Positions 42,110-51,077 of a stretch of DNA of 64,000 nucleotides are shown in pieces. A program made the translations under genes and the position numbers. The notes under the pieces were generated by a model. It ran no database searches. It saw nothing but the letters and a program-made list of their open reading frames with translations, and was not told the DNA's origin. This DNA comes from an uncultured Kiritimatiellota bacterium (GTDB taxonomy: Bacteria > Verrucomicrobiota > Kiritimatiellia > RFP12 > UBA1067). The stretch spans positions 1 through 64,000 of the forward strand of contig CAKULV010000002.1 in NCBI GenBank assembly GCA_934667425.1, in the 5' to 3' direction. Position 1 is the stretch's first letter, and every line of letters starts with the position of its first letter.

Positions 42110-44122
42110 ATGATTTGTACGCTTCTGTTGGCAACCATCGTGCAGTGGGAGTTCCCCCGCACCGCATCCTGCCACGAGGGGATCCCGTTCGCGGACGGGA
42201 GAACCGGCGTTCTGGTGTGGGGCGGCGGCGACACGATCAACCTGACCGTCGGCCGTGGCGACCTCTGGGACCATCGTGGCGGATATGCCTGGACGGACGA
42301 GCAGAGCTACACCAACATCTGCGCGGCGGTGGCGACACGCGACAACGATAGGCTGAAGTCCCTCTTCTCCAACGAGCCTCCGCCCAACTGGGGCGGCAGG
42401 TACAATCCATACATGCTTCCCCTTGGGCGCGTTGTCGTGAAGATCCCGGGCAAGACGGTCCGGCGCGGTGCGCTTGACACGGCTACGGGGCTTGGTGAGC
42501 TTTCGTTCACCGACGGCACGGGCGTACGGCTTGCCATGTCGAAGGCGAGCCATGCCTTTGCCATGCAGTTCCCGAAGGATGCGGAGTATTCGGTCCGGTC
42601 GGTCCCAGGGACGGAGTTTGACGTGTGGAAGACGCTTGCGAACCGGGGATTCGAGAAGGCGCGCGTGCTGGACGGAAGTGTTATCGGTGTGGGAGGCTTT
42701 TCCTGGAAACTCCCTGCGGACGAACAGGTGTGGCTGTCTTGGACCGTTGAAGGTCGGGAATTCGTGCTCAAGACCGGGCGGGGATACAAGGTGCTTGCTG
42801 GCGGTGTGCCGTTCGATCGCATGGCGTCAGAGTCGGCCGCGCATTGGTCTGCGTTCTGGCGCGAAGGCGCCCGCGTGAAGGTGCCGGATCCGGTCGTCCA
42901 GCAGATATTCGATCTCGGAATGTACAAGTTCGGCGCAATGACCGATCCTGACGGCTTTGCCGCCGGACTTCAGGGGCAGTGGCTCGAGGATGACAGGCTC
43001 GTGCCGTGGAACGGCGACTACCACTTCAACATCAACGTGCAGGAATGCTATTCGCCGGCGTATCGCGGCGGACACTTCAAGAACCTCATGCCGCTGTTCA
43101 GGATGGTGCTTTCATGGCGGCCGCTCCTTCGCGACAATGCGCGGAAGTTCGTGGGGATAGACCACGGCTACGTGCTGCCGCATTCGGTTGATGACCGGGG
43201 CGTGTGCATCGGCGGATTCTGGACCGGCACGATAGACCACGCCTCTACCGCTTGGATCGCATCCATGATGATGCGGTATGTGCGCTATTCCGGCGACACG
43301 AGTTTCCTGAAGTCCGGCGCGTTCGACTTCATGAAGGGCGCGATGAGCGTGTACCGGGCGATGATGGAAGAGCGGAACGGACGGCTCTCGATCCCGATCG
43401 GACCTTCCCCCGAATGGGGTGACAGCAATGTGCAGAAGGCCGTAGGCCGGGACCCTTCGTTCCAGCTTGCGGCGGCGCATCGCCTTGCGATGGATCTCGC
43501 GGATGCCGCCGTCCTTCTCGGCGAATCGCCAGATCCGATGTGGCTCGATGTCTCGAAGCGTCTGCCTGCATTCACCGATGGGCCAAATGGCTTCCAGCTT
43601 TTCGAGGGCCAGCCATTCATCGCGTCGCACCGCCACCACTCCCACATGGCCGGCATCTATCCGTTCGACACTGTGGATTTCGGCGACCCGAATTCGCGCC
43701 GTGCCGCATATGCGACGTACCGGAACTGGGTGTTCAAGGGTCCGGGAGAATGGAGCGGATGGTGTGTGCCATGGGCGGCGATCCTGCATACGCGATTCGG
43801 GAGCGCCGATGCCGCAGTCCAGATGCTCCACAACTGGAAGGTGTTCTACAACAATCCGGGACACGGGTCTTTGCACGATGCCTTCCGCAGCGGGTTCACC
43901 GTGTTCACCGGCCGCCCCACGATCATGCAGATGGACGGACAGTGCGCGGCCGTGACTGCAATACTCGAGTTGATGGCGCATGAGACGAATGGGCGCGTGG
44001 AGTTCTTCAAGGGCTGTCCTGACGATTGGAAGGAAGTGTCGTTCGAGAACCTTGCCCTCTCGGATGGCCGCCGGGTCTCGGGCTCCCGCATAAACGGGAA
44101 GGTGAGAGTAGAGGGGTTTTAG
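42110..44122 (+). CDS. GH95-like glycoside hydrolase (alpha-L-fucosidase/galactosidase family)
   Basis: 670 residues. N-terminal beta-domain with GIPFADGRTGVLVWGG near 24-39, matching the GH95 opening, then the (alpha/alpha)6 catalytic domain: GLQGQWLEDDRLVPWNGDYH near 285, the HRHHSHMAGIYPF loop near 505 and QMDGQCA near 600. GH95 enzymes invert alpha-1,2-L-fucosides or alpha-L-galactosides. The N-terminus (ICTLLLATIV) is a short, weak export signal. GGAG about 10 nt upstream supports ATG 42110. Repeat R2 begins with its stop codon. The exact sugar is inferred; rhamnose isomerase in the same window hints at deoxysugars. Confidence 0.82.
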   Translation: MICTLLLATIVQWEFPRTASCHEGIPFADGRTGVLVWGGGDTINLTVGRGDLWDHRGGYAWTDEQSYTNICAAVATRDNDRLKSLFSNEPPPNWGGRYNPYMLPLGRVVVKIPGKTVRRGALDTATGLGELSFTDGTGVRLAMSKASHAFAMQFPKDAEYSVRSVPGTEFDVWKTLANRGFEKARVLDGSVIGVGGFSWKLPADEQVWLSWTVEGREFVLKTGRGYKVLAGGVPFDRMASESAAHWSAFWREGARVKVPDPVVQQIFDLGMYKFGAMTDPDGFAAGLQGQWLEDDRLVPWNGDYHFNINVQECYSPAYRGGHFKNLMPLFRMVLSWRPLLRDNARKFVGIDHGYVLPHSVDDRGVCIGGFWTGTIDHASTAWIASMMMRYVRYSGDTSFLKSGAFDFMKGAMSVYRAMMEERNGRLSIPIGPSPEWGDSNVQKAVGRDPSFQLAAAHRLAMDLADAAVLLGESPDPMWLDVSKRLPAFTDGPNGFQLFEGQPFIASHRHHSHMAGIYPFDTVDFGDPNSRRAAYATYRNWVFKGPGEWSGWCVPWAAILHTRFGSADAAVQMLHNWKVFYNNPGHGSLHDAFRSGFTVFTGRPTIMQMDGQCAAVTAILELMAHETNGRVEFFKGCPDDWKEVSFENLALSDGRRVSGSRINGKVRVEGF

Positions 44123-44227
44123 TTGGTAGATGATAGTTGGTAGTTGGTAGTGGGTAGACGGTAGGTTTTGGTGGGAGAGGCGCAACTATCCTCTACCATC
44201 TACACTCTACCAACTATCCACTGTAGT
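44120..44227 (+). repeat. Repeat element R2 (inverted heptamer arrays)
   Basis: TAGTTGG-type heptamers run from the TAG stop of the GH95-like gene to about 44166, and complementary CTACCAA-type units occupy about 44187-44227. A short GC-rich spacer separates the arms, so a long imperfect hairpin is possible. No ATTTACG or GATTGCATTTGG core is present in this copy. Confidence 0.75.
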
Positions 44228-44248
44228 GTCGGAAAGGTCTGGTGCGGA

Positions 44249-46063
44249 ATGATGCGGATAATGAGCAAGCTGCTGTGCGTGGCTGCCCTTGCGGCAAGTG
44301 TCGCATTCCCGGCGGATGCGTCTGCCGGTGACGTCTTCGACGGGCTTTCCGTCTGGCTGGACTTTCGCGGCGATGGGCCGTCGGCGGGCGGCGGCGCCGT
44401 CGGGAACCTTATAGACGCCATGGCGGGCAGTCCGCTCGGCGGAAGCCACGAGACCAACCGGGCCGCACTCGTTTCGGTTGAGGTTGTGCCTCCGGCCTTG
44501 CCGTGGGAGACTAACGTTGTGAAGGCGCTTCGCCTTCCGCAATGCTTCGACGCGGAAACGGGAAAGATCATGCCGGTCGCGCTTGACCTGCCGCAGGCCG
44601 CCGTGGATGCCGCTGTGCAGACGGCCTATGTCCGCTTCAGGTGGAATGGCGCCCCGAACCCGTCCAAGGCATACTCCGAGTGGCTGATCCTGAATGGCTA
44701 CAACTGGGGAGCTGCTTCAGGCTGGGGGCTTGGCGTCAGCAATGTCGCGAATGCAGACCCGGCTCGCGGGAACCTATGCTGCATGGTGCCGCAGAAGACG
44801 ATGGTGTTCAACTGGAATGACGGCTTCAGCTTGTCTCCGGGAGTGTGGTACGACCTGTTTGTCCAACTCTCGCCCAGTGAGGACGAGACGAAGACGGTGT
44901 TCTCTTTCTTCCTTCTGAAAGAGCCGTCGAAGACAATCGTGGATGGCATGCTGTTGTGGTGGATGCCATCCTTCGCGACGGCCTCGGTGACGGTGCAGGC
45001 TCCGCTTTCCGTTTCGCCGGCGCATCGCACGCTGCGCCTTGGGTCGGAGAACACGGCTACGTCCTTCGTCGGGAGCGACGACAACTGGGGCGCGTATTCC
45101 AAGGGCTTTAGGGGAGAGATCGCCGCCTACATGGCCTGGTCGCGCAAACTGACGGAAGAGGAACGCTGGCAGGTCGTGCGCGGAAGTTTCGGCTACGACT
45201 GGCGTTTCGGCGTCCCGAACGGAAGCTCGGCGGAATTTGCCGCCGATGCGTCAGGTGAAGCGAGGACGACGGTAACCGCGAAATGCGATTCCGTCGCATT
45301 CCTCCCCGGGAAACTTACCGAGGAGTCGCCGACGCTAACGATCAAAGGCGAGGTCATACCGCGCGAAACCGGGATAGGCAAGATCCTTTCGATAGCGCCG
45401 ATCCTTTCCGATGGCGCGGAGGCGAGAATTGATGTGTCGATCAACGGCGTACCGCTCGGAACCTATGGCCTGTCGTCTCGCGTGGGCTGCAACATCGTAA
45501 TCCCCGGCAGGCTCTGGGAAGCCATGGCGGATGGCTGTGCGACGATAGCCATGACAAGGACCGTGCCGTTCGTCGGCGACCTTTCACTTGACGCGATCAC
45601 GCTTTGCGGAGGCTGGAGGATGGGCGGCATAATGACGCGTGAGGGCTATGCCCGTTCGCGCTATTCCATCGGCGCGGTTTCGCCGCGATCCATCCAACGG
45701 GGCACGATGATCTCCTCGGCGAGCGAGCTGCGGACAATCGACATCATGGCGCACGTGCCAAAGGGTGCGATGGATGCGGCCACATACACGATGTCCTTCA
45801 CTGTCTCCGGCTTTGGCGCAAACGACAATGCCCAGCCGCATTCGATCTCGGTGAATGGAACGCAAGTCGCCGTGTTCCCGGAATTGGCGGCCGGCTCCAC
45901 CTATCAGGCCAGAATCCCGGCATCCTGTCTGACAGCCGGCGAGAATGTATTCCGCCTCTCCAACGATGCGCCCGTCATTTCAGGCGCAACCCGTTGGGCG
46001 GCATATTCCGGCTTCGAGATCAATGTCCGGCCGCGCAGCGGCTTCATGGTGATCTGCAGATGA
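44249..46063 (+). CDS. Secreted LamG-like/beta-sandwich protein with G(x5)R tail
   Basis: 604 residues. Signal peptide of about 28 residues ending ADASAG. A LamG/concanavalin-like domain fills about 30-340 (LSVWLDFRGDG opening; GEIAAYMAWSRKLTEEERWQVV near the end, the usual closing helix). A second beta-sandwich, roughly 375-590, contains NVFRLSND and ends FEINVRP, similar in pattern to the third domain of PL4-type rhamnogalacturonan lyases. Tail: GFMVICR. Probably binds a polysaccharide outside the cell. GGAAAGG about 11 nt upstream of ATG 44249; the frame upstream of this reads repeat DNA. The next gene overlaps the stop by 4 nt. Confidence 0.75.
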   Translation: MMRIMSKLLCVAALAASVAFPADASAGDVFDGLSVWLDFRGDGPSAGGGAVGNLIDAMAGSPLGGSHETNRAALVSVEVVPPALPWETNVVKALRLPQCFDAETGKIMPVALDLPQAAVDAAVQTAYVRFRWNGAPNPSKAYSEWLILNGYNWGAASGWGLGVSNVANADPARGNLCCMVPQKTMVFNWNDGFSLSPGVWYDLFVQLSPSEDETKTVFSFFLLKEPSKTIVDGMLLWWMPSFATASVTVQAPLSVSPAHRTLRLGSENTATSFVGSDDNWGAYSKGFRGEIAAYMAWSRKLTEEERWQVVRGSFGYDWRFGVPNGSSAEFAADASGEARTTVTAKCDSVAFLPGKLTEESPTLTIKGEVIPRETGIGKILSIAPILSDGAEARIDVSINGVPLGTYGLSSRVGCNIVIPGRLWEAMADGCATIAMTRTVPFVGDLSLDAITLCGGWRMGGIMTREGYARSRYSIGAVSPRSIQRGTMISSASELRTIDIMAHVPKGAMDAATYTMSFTVSGFGANDNAQPHSISVNGTQVAVFPELAAGSTYQARIPASCLTAGENVFRLSNDAPVISGATRWAAYSGFEINVRPRSGFMVICR

Positions 46064-48120
46064 GCGCAAACGACGGACTTCAAAGGGGGGCGTGCATGGC
46101 GGCCCTCGTGTCAGGCATGGCCTGGCTTGCGTCGGCCTCGGCGGCGGAGGGCTTCTATCGCGTGGGGCATTCCAACGGGCGCTGGGATATCCTGGATCCG
46201 CAGGGGCGCGTCACGTTCCTGCGGGGCGTGGATCATGTGCGCTATCGTGGGGTCTACACTTACGTCCATGGCGCGCCGTTCGGACACTACGAGCGCTGGA
46301 ATGACGCGCATTACGCGAATGTGGCTGAATGGTGCGCGGAAACGTCGGACCGTCTGCGCACTTGGGGCTTCAACATGCTGGGCGGAGGCGAAGGCGAGGA
46401 AATGCGCGGACGAGGCTTCGCCTACGCGAAGTCGTTGGCGCTGAGCCACGGCTTGACGGTTGGCACGGGCAACAATGCGACAGGCGCGGGGAAGGAGGGG
46501 CTTTGGATATGCCCGCACGAAGGCTCCCCGTGCACCGAGTTCCCCAACGTGTTCCACCCCGGCTTCCCGGCATACTGCGACGGCGTGGCGGCGGAAAAGT
46601 GTGCGCCGTTGCGCGATGACCGCGATCTTGTGGGATATTTCATAGACAACGAGCTTGCCTGGTGGGGACGCGGCCCGCGGGCGACAGGTCTCTTTGACAG
46701 TACAAGGGCGTTGCCTCCGAGCCATACTGCGCGACAGGCGGTCGAGTCGTTTTTGCGTGAACGCGGGATTCCTTCAGAAGAGGCGACGGTCCCCGTATCC
46801 GTCAAGCGCGAGTTCCTGCGTATGGCCGCAGAAAAGTATTTCACCACGACCGTGGCGGCCATTCGACGCCATGACCCAAACCACATGGTGCTTGGCGCCC
46901 GGTTCGCCGGTGTGGAGGTTAACGACCCGATTGTATGGGAAGTCGCGGGACGCCATTGCGACATGCTGACGGTCAACTGCTACCCATGGGCCGATCTTGA
47001 TCGCAATGTCATCCTCACACGTCAGGCCGGCGGCGAACGGATCGCGGATGTGTTCCGTCGCCTGTGTTCCTTGGCCGGGCGACCTCTGTTCGTGACGGAA
47101 TGGAGCTTTCCGGCGTTGGATACGCCGTGTCCGAGCACGCACGGTGGAGGCATGCGCTGCCGGACCCAACGCGAAAGGGCGCGTGCCTCGGAACTGTTTG
47201 CGCGAACATTGCTCGCGATGCCGGAGATCGTTGGCTACAGCTATTTCATGTGGGTGGACGAGCCTCCAGAAGGCATCAGCACGGTCTACCCGGAAAACTC
47301 AAACTATGGGCTCGTGAATGAACGGGGCGAACCATACGGGGATTTGACGCGGATGTTTGCGCAGTTGCATCGCAACGTGAAGAAGCTTCGTTGCGCACCG
47401 TTGCCAAAGGAACGTCCGGGCGGCGTGTTGGCCTCAAGGTTCGCCAGTTTGCATGGATTGAAGCCAGCGAATGGCTTTGCCGTGACAGGCAACGATTGGA
47501 GATGGACGAATGATGCGGGGCTGACGATAGAGGGCGGCACCGGTGCGGGACGAATGGTGCGGCGCACGACGCTGAAAGGCGCGGATCTCGGCACTGTCGG
47601 TGCGATGGGTCAGTACACGCTGGATGGCGCATCCGTATGGCATGAGCTTGAGACCGTTTCGGATGTGCGTTTCGCAGACGGGGCCTTGGAATTGACGGCT
47701 TCCCGTCGCGGATGGAAGGGCGTTTCGTTCGAGATGACCTTCCGGCTGACGCTTGACGCCAGCCGTCCGGAGTTCATGCTTGAACTCCTGCGGGTCCGCA
47801 ACAGGGGCAGTGCGCCAATCCGCTTCAAGGCGTTCTTCCTGTGCCAGTATTCGCCGTTTGCCCGCGAGGGCGTCTTGCGCAGGAAACGTCCGCCGACGTG
47901 GGGGGACGACATCGCCACCGGCTGGCAGGCCAGGGATGGGCGCGTGTTCTCCGCGATGACACGGGCGCCGGATGTCGCGGTATTCAACTACTACGTCGAT
48001 CCGCAGAGCGTGCATCCTGATGCCGCGTTTGCGCCGTCCGACCTGCCTGCGGAACTGTCGCCTGGCGCGGAGTATGAATGCGCCGGCAGGGTGTGGATGC
48101 TCTGCCGTGGGGGTAGATGA
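46060..48120 (+). CDS. Agarase-like TIM-barrel glycoside hydrolase
   Basis: 686 residues. The opening GRWDILDPQGRVTFLRGVDHV near residue 45 is split here; it matches the start of beta-agarase-type (GH50/GH42-clan) barrels. FIDNELAWWG near 195 supplies an Asn-Glu acid/base pair and FVTEWSFPA near 345 a nucleophile glutamate. A C-terminal beta-domain of about 230 residues follows. It probably cleaves beta-linked galactose- or uronate-containing glycans. ATG 46060 is coupled to the previous stop (ATGA); ATG 46096, just after GGGGGG, is a plausible alternative and would give a tighter signal peptide (MAALVSGMAWLASASA). The last codons are made of repeat R3 sequence. Confidence 0.72.
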   Translation: MSANDGLQRGACMAALVSGMAWLASASAAEGFYRVGHSNGRWDILDPQGRVTFLRGVDHVRYRGVYTYVHGAPFGHYERWNDAHYANVAEWCAETSDRLRTWGFNMLGGGEGEEMRGRGFAYAKSLALSHGLTVGTGNNATGAGKEGLWICPHEGSPCTEFPNVFHPGFPAYCDGVAAEKCAPLRDDRDLVGYFIDNELAWWGRGPRATGLFDSTRALPPSHTARQAVESFLRERGIPSEEATVPVSVKREFLRMAAEKYFTTTVAAIRRHDPNHMVLGARFAGVEVNDPIVWEVAGRHCDMLTVNCYPWADLDRNVILTRQAGGERIADVFRRLCSLAGRPLFVTEWSFPALDTPCPSTHGGGMRCRTQRERARASELFARTLLAMPEIVGYSYFMWVDEPPEGISTVYPENSNYGLVNERGEPYGDLTRMFAQLHRNVKKLRCAPLPKERPGGVLASRFASLHGLKPANGFAVTGNDWRWTNDAGLTIEGGTGAGRMVRRTTLKGADLGTVGAMGQYTLDGASVWHELETVSDVRFADGALELTASRRGWKGVSFEMTFRLTLDASRPEFMLELLRVRNRGSAPIRFKAFFLCQYSPFAREGVLRRKRPPTWGDDIATGWQARDGRVFSAMTRAPDVAVFNYYVDPQSVHPDAAFAPSDLPAELSPGAEYECAGRVWMLCRGGR

Positions 48121-48258
48121 TAGTTGGTAGTTGGTAGAGTTTAGGGGAATTTACGATTTACGATTTACGATTGCATTTGGCCATTTAGGTATTTGATTTT
48201 ACCTGCTACCAACTACAATCTATCAACTACCAACTACCCTCTACCAACTACCCACTAA
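48111..48258 (+). repeat. Repeat element R3 (complete unit)
   Basis: Order: TAGTTGG heptamers (48111-48140, overlapping the end of the agarase-like gene), GTTTAGGGGA, three ATTTACG units (about 48149-48169), core GATTGCATTTGG (48169-48180), CCATTTAGGTATTTGATT, then CTACCAA-type heptamers to about 48250, reaching the stop codon of the response regulator. The two heptamer arms are complementary and could form an imperfect hairpin between the convergent genes. About 65 bp from GGTAG to CTACCAACTAC are nearly identical to the left part of R4. Confidence 0.85.
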
Positions 48259-48875
48259 AACCTAAGCAGATGGCGGCGGAGGGCGATGGCGACGGCCTCG
48301 GCGCGATTGGCGGCGCCGATTTTCGAGAAGATGAGGTTCAGGTGCTCCTTCACGCTGTCCTCGCGGATGCCGAGCTGATGCGCAATGTCCGCGTTGGTGA
48401 GCCCGCGCACGATCGACGACAGGATCACTTCCTGACGCTCGGTGAGCTTCTGCACCGGCGGGTCGGTGGCGATCTGTTTCTCGATTTCCGGCGACACCCA
48501 GCGTTTGCCGGCGGCAATGGCCCTTATCGCCGTAAGCAGCTGGGCATTGGCGTTTGACTTTGTGATCGCGCCATCGGCTCCCGCTTCGAGTGCGCGAGAC
48601 AGGTCGTCGGACACAGTCGAGGTGGTTAGGATAAGCACACGGGTGTGCGGAAGCCGCGACTTGATCTCCTGTGTGGCGGAGATTCCGTCCCTAACCGGCA
48701 TCATGATGTCCATGATCACGATGTCCGGCCTGTTGCGCATGGCCTTGCGGATGGCCACATCTCCGTCGTCTGCCTCTCCGATGACGCGGATGCCGGACTC
48801 CGGCTCAAGCAGGGCCGCAAGCCCCATGCGCACGATGGCGTGGTCGTCGGCGATCAGTACGGTCGTCTCCTTCAT
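48255..48875 (-). CDS. Response regulator, NarL/FixJ family
   Basis: 206 residues. Receiver domain with acidic pocket ADD at 9-11, phospho-acceptor Asp56 in VIMDIMMP, Thr in LILTTS and Lys in AITKSN, followed by a LuxR-type helix-turn-helix (LTERQEVILSSIVRGLTNADIA, split, then VKEHLNLIFSKIG). It partners with the histidine kinase whose gene overlaps its start by 4 nt. By position it is the likely regulator of the divergent glycan operon at 51078 (inference). The stop codon abuts repeat R3. Confidence 0.93.
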   Translation of the reverse strand: MKETTVLIADDHAIVRMGLAALLEPESGIRVIGEADDGDVAIRKAMRNRPDIVIMDIMMPVRDGISATQEIKSRLPHTRVLILTTSTVSDDLSRALEAGADGAITKSNANAQLLTAIRAIAAGKRWVSPEIEKQIATDPPVQKLTERQEVILSSIVRGLTNADIAHQLGIREDSVKEHLNLIFSKIGAANRAEAVAIALRRHLLRF

Positions 48876-50986
48876 GCGTTCTCCTGTTTGGGCAATGCCA
48901 TCTCGACGACTGCGCGTGTGCCGTGTCCGGGGGCGCTGCTGATCTTCAAGGTGCCCCTGAATGCCTTGATCCTCTCCATTATTCCCTGGATGCCGAAATG
49001 GCCCTCGGCTATGCCGGGACGACTTGCCACGTCAAAGCCGCATCCATCGTCCGCCACGGATATGCGAAGCATTCCGTTGTCAATCGCGCCTGCGACGTGG
49101 ATTTCCTTGGCGTGGCCATGGCGGACTGCGTTGACCGCCAGTTCGCGAATGATGCAGAGGATGTCGTGCGCGGTCTTGTCAGAGAACTTCGTCCGTGATA
49201 CATTGAATCTCACGCCAAGCCGCGCCTCGCCGATGTGGCGCAGAAGGGCCATGCGTATCGCATCGCCCATGACCCTCTCTTCGAGCGCTCTGCTGCGAAG
49301 GTCCCAGATGCAGTTGCGAAGCTCTTCGCGGCAGGAATCGAGGGTGCGTGACGCGATCCCAAGGTGAAGCCTTGCCTTTCTTCCGTTGGAGTCGAGAAAG
49401 CGATCCGCCGAATCTATCTGCATGGATACCCCGGTCAGGTTCTGGGAGATGGAGTCGTGCAGCTCCACTGCGAGGCGGGTGCGTTCGTCGATGCGCAACT
49501 CAGAGCTGACCTTGGCGACCTGCGCCTTGAAGAGCTCGTGTCCCTTTCGCGCGGCCAGGCGGCGCAGCGCGGCGTTCCACGTGAGGATCCCGGCGAGGAC
49601 GGTGAGCAGGGCGGCGATCACGACCGCGAGTCGGCGAGGGGTCCACCACGGCGGACGCCTCAGGACGACCAGGTCGGCGGCGGCCCGTGGCACGAGGACA
49701 ATCCCGCAGATATGCGGGAAGTCCGAGTTCGGGCGCCAGCTGTCGGTCTCCATGACGCAGACGCCGGAGATCTCCACCTCGCAGCCGATGGACAGGCCCC
49801 GCGCGGCGGCTTCGCAGGCGTGGAGGTCGACGGGGACGGAGTGCCCGTCGTCGTCGATGACCATGCGGCGGGAGCCGTCCTGCGGGAGGATGCGGATGAT
49901 GCCGTTGAGCCGGATCGCCCGGCCGTGGTAGGCGTAGTTGAAGCGGGGCGTCCCGGATTCGTGAAGGAGCAGGCTCCCGGCGCGAACGGCCCGCGCCGGC
50001 TCGAGGCGCCGGTCCGGCGGCGCCGCCTCCCGCCATGTCGCGCGCGCCAGGTTGATCTGGTAGAGGTCGGTCTCCGGGAACCCGACGATCTCGATCCTGT
50101 CGCCATAGCGCGGCGCGGCGCCGTCCGCCGTCCGGGCGCCGAGCGTGGAGCCGTCCTTCCGGCGCACGAGCACGTTCCGTCCCTGCCACACGGCGACGAC
50201 CCGCCCGGACGTGCGGCGCCGGCCGATGCCGTTCAGCTCGATGGGCTGCATGTTCTGCGGCAGGTCCTCGAGCGCGGGGACGTCGAAGGGCGAGGTCGGC
50301 GGGCGGACGACGGTGATGAAGTCCTCGGCGCAGACGAGGATGTAGCGCCCCAGGTGCCGGCGATACCCGTGGCCGGAGTGGGTGCAGACGCCCTGCACGG
50401 TGACGACGGCCCCCTCGTACCGCGCCCGGTTCGCCGACGGGCCGGAGGGACTGCGGGGAAGCGCCGCGTAGACCGTCCGCGAGCCGTCGCTCAGCACGAA
50501 GAAGAGCGTCCGTGGGTCGATCTCGTCAATGAAGATGTCGCGGACGGTCCCGGTGAACGAGACCGACTGGAAGTCGAGCGTCCCGTCGAGGAGCTGCCCG
50601 GCGGTCACGGCTTTCGGCGGCGGCGGGGCGTCTCGGCCCAGGACGCTGAACGCGCGGCAGCTCGGGTACACCAGGTTGCGGCTGTCCGTCTCGGTGCGTC
50701 CCGTCACGCGGATCCGGTCGCCGGCCGACACCGACGCCCCCGGACGCGGCGTGACGTCGTACAGCCCGATGGCGCCGGTGCCGTCGGCGATCGTCATGAA
50801 TCCGCCGGGCGTCAGGGGCCTGGGCGGGTAGAGTACCGTCCCCACGATGTCGAAGCGCACGCCATCCGCCGGACGCGAGTAGGTCGCGTCGAGCAGCTCT
50901 CGCACGGTGCGCAGCGCGCATGGCGTCTCCGCGCGCGCCGGAGCGAGCGCAAGCGCGGCCATAAGCAAAGGCAGGGATCGGAACAT
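48872..50986 (-). CDS. Sensor histidine kinase with OB-fold-like sensor region
   Basis: 704 residues. Signal peptide (about 1-19), then an extracytoplasmic region of about 460 residues that repeats an OB-fold-like pattern three or four times (for example FMTIADGTGAIGLYDV with GDRIRVTGRTE near 65-105; GDRIEIVGFPE near 330; GCEVEISGVCV near 440). A transmembrane helix lies near 480-500, then HisKA_3 with phospho-acceptor LAVELHDSISQNL near 535 and an HATPase domain with ELAVNAVRHGHA and GFDVASRPGIAEGHFGIQG. It senses an extracellular glycan or metabolite (inference). ATG 50986 is 7 nt from a TGA-TATAAT box. The sensor half is visibly more GC-rich than the kinase half. Confidence 0.88.
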   Translation of the reverse strand: MFRSLPLLMAALALAPARAETPCALRTVRELLDATYSRPADGVRFDIVGTVLYPPRPLTPGGFMTIADGTGAIGLYDVTPRPGASVSAGDRIRVTGRTETDSRNLVYPSCRAFSVLGRDAPPPPKAVTAGQLLDGTLDFQSVSFTGTVRDIFIDEIDPRTLFFVLSDGSRTVYAALPRSPSGPSANRARYEGAVVTVQGVCTHSGHGYRRHLGRYILVCAEDFITVVRPPTSPFDVPALEDLPQNMQPIELNGIGRRRTSGRVVAVWQGRNVLVRRKDGSTLGARTADGAAPRYGDRIEIVGFPETDLYQINLARATWREAAPPDRRLEPARAVRAGSLLLHESGTPRFNYAYHGRAIRLNGIIRILPQDGSRRMVIDDDGHSVPVDLHACEAAARGLSIGCEVEISGVCVMETDSWRPNSDFPHICGIVLVPRAAADLVVLRRPPWWTPRRLAVVIAALLTVLAGILTWNAALRRLAARKGHELFKAQVAKVSSELRIDERTRLAVELHDSISQNLTGVSMQIDSADRFLDSNGRKARLHLGIASRTLDSCREELRNCIWDLRSRALEERVMGDAIRMALLRHIGEARLGVRFNVSRTKFSDKTAHDILCIIRELAVNAVRHGHAKEIHVAGAIDNGMLRISVADDGCGFDVASRPGIAEGHFGIQGIMERIKAFRGTLKISSAPGHGTRAVVEMALPKQENA

Positions 50987-50993
50987 GGCCGAG

Positions 50994-51002
50994 ATTATAT
51001 CA
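50994..51002 (-). promoter_or_regulatory. Extended -10 promoter of the two-component system
   Basis: On the minus strand TGA-TATAAT (hexamer 50999 down to 50994), only 7 nt before the kinase ATG, so a leaderless message is predicted. Confidence 0.6.
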
Positions 51003-51021
51003 GAATTGGCGAAAGCGGTAT

Positions 51022-51039
51022 GCCCCCCGAAAGTGGGGC
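51022..51039. promoter_or_regulatory. Palindrome between divergent promoters (candidate operator)
   Basis: GCCCC-C-C / G-T-GGGGC arms around GAAA: an 18-bp inverted repeat with one internal mismatch, centred between the kinase promoter (50994-51002) and the glycan-operon promoter (51061-51069). It is a good position for a response-regulator site or a hairpin; function is inferred. Confidence 0.4.
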
Positions 51040-51060
51040 TTGTTTGCGTTGAAGGTGGCG

Positions 51061-51069
51061 TGGTAAAAT
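51061..51069 (+). promoter_or_regulatory. Extended -10 promoter of the 51-58 kb glycan operon
   Basis: TGG-TAAAAT (hexamer 51064-51069). The gene start ATG 51078 is 8 nt further on, predicting a leaderless message. ATG 51071 would lie upstream of the expected transcription start. Confidence 0.55.
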
Positions 51070-51077
51070 CATGCGCC

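Noticed and set aside
50907..51077. N-terminal extension of the GH42-like protein to 50907
   Set aside because: It would overlap the divergent kinase start and both promoters and would bury the signal peptide that begins at 51078.
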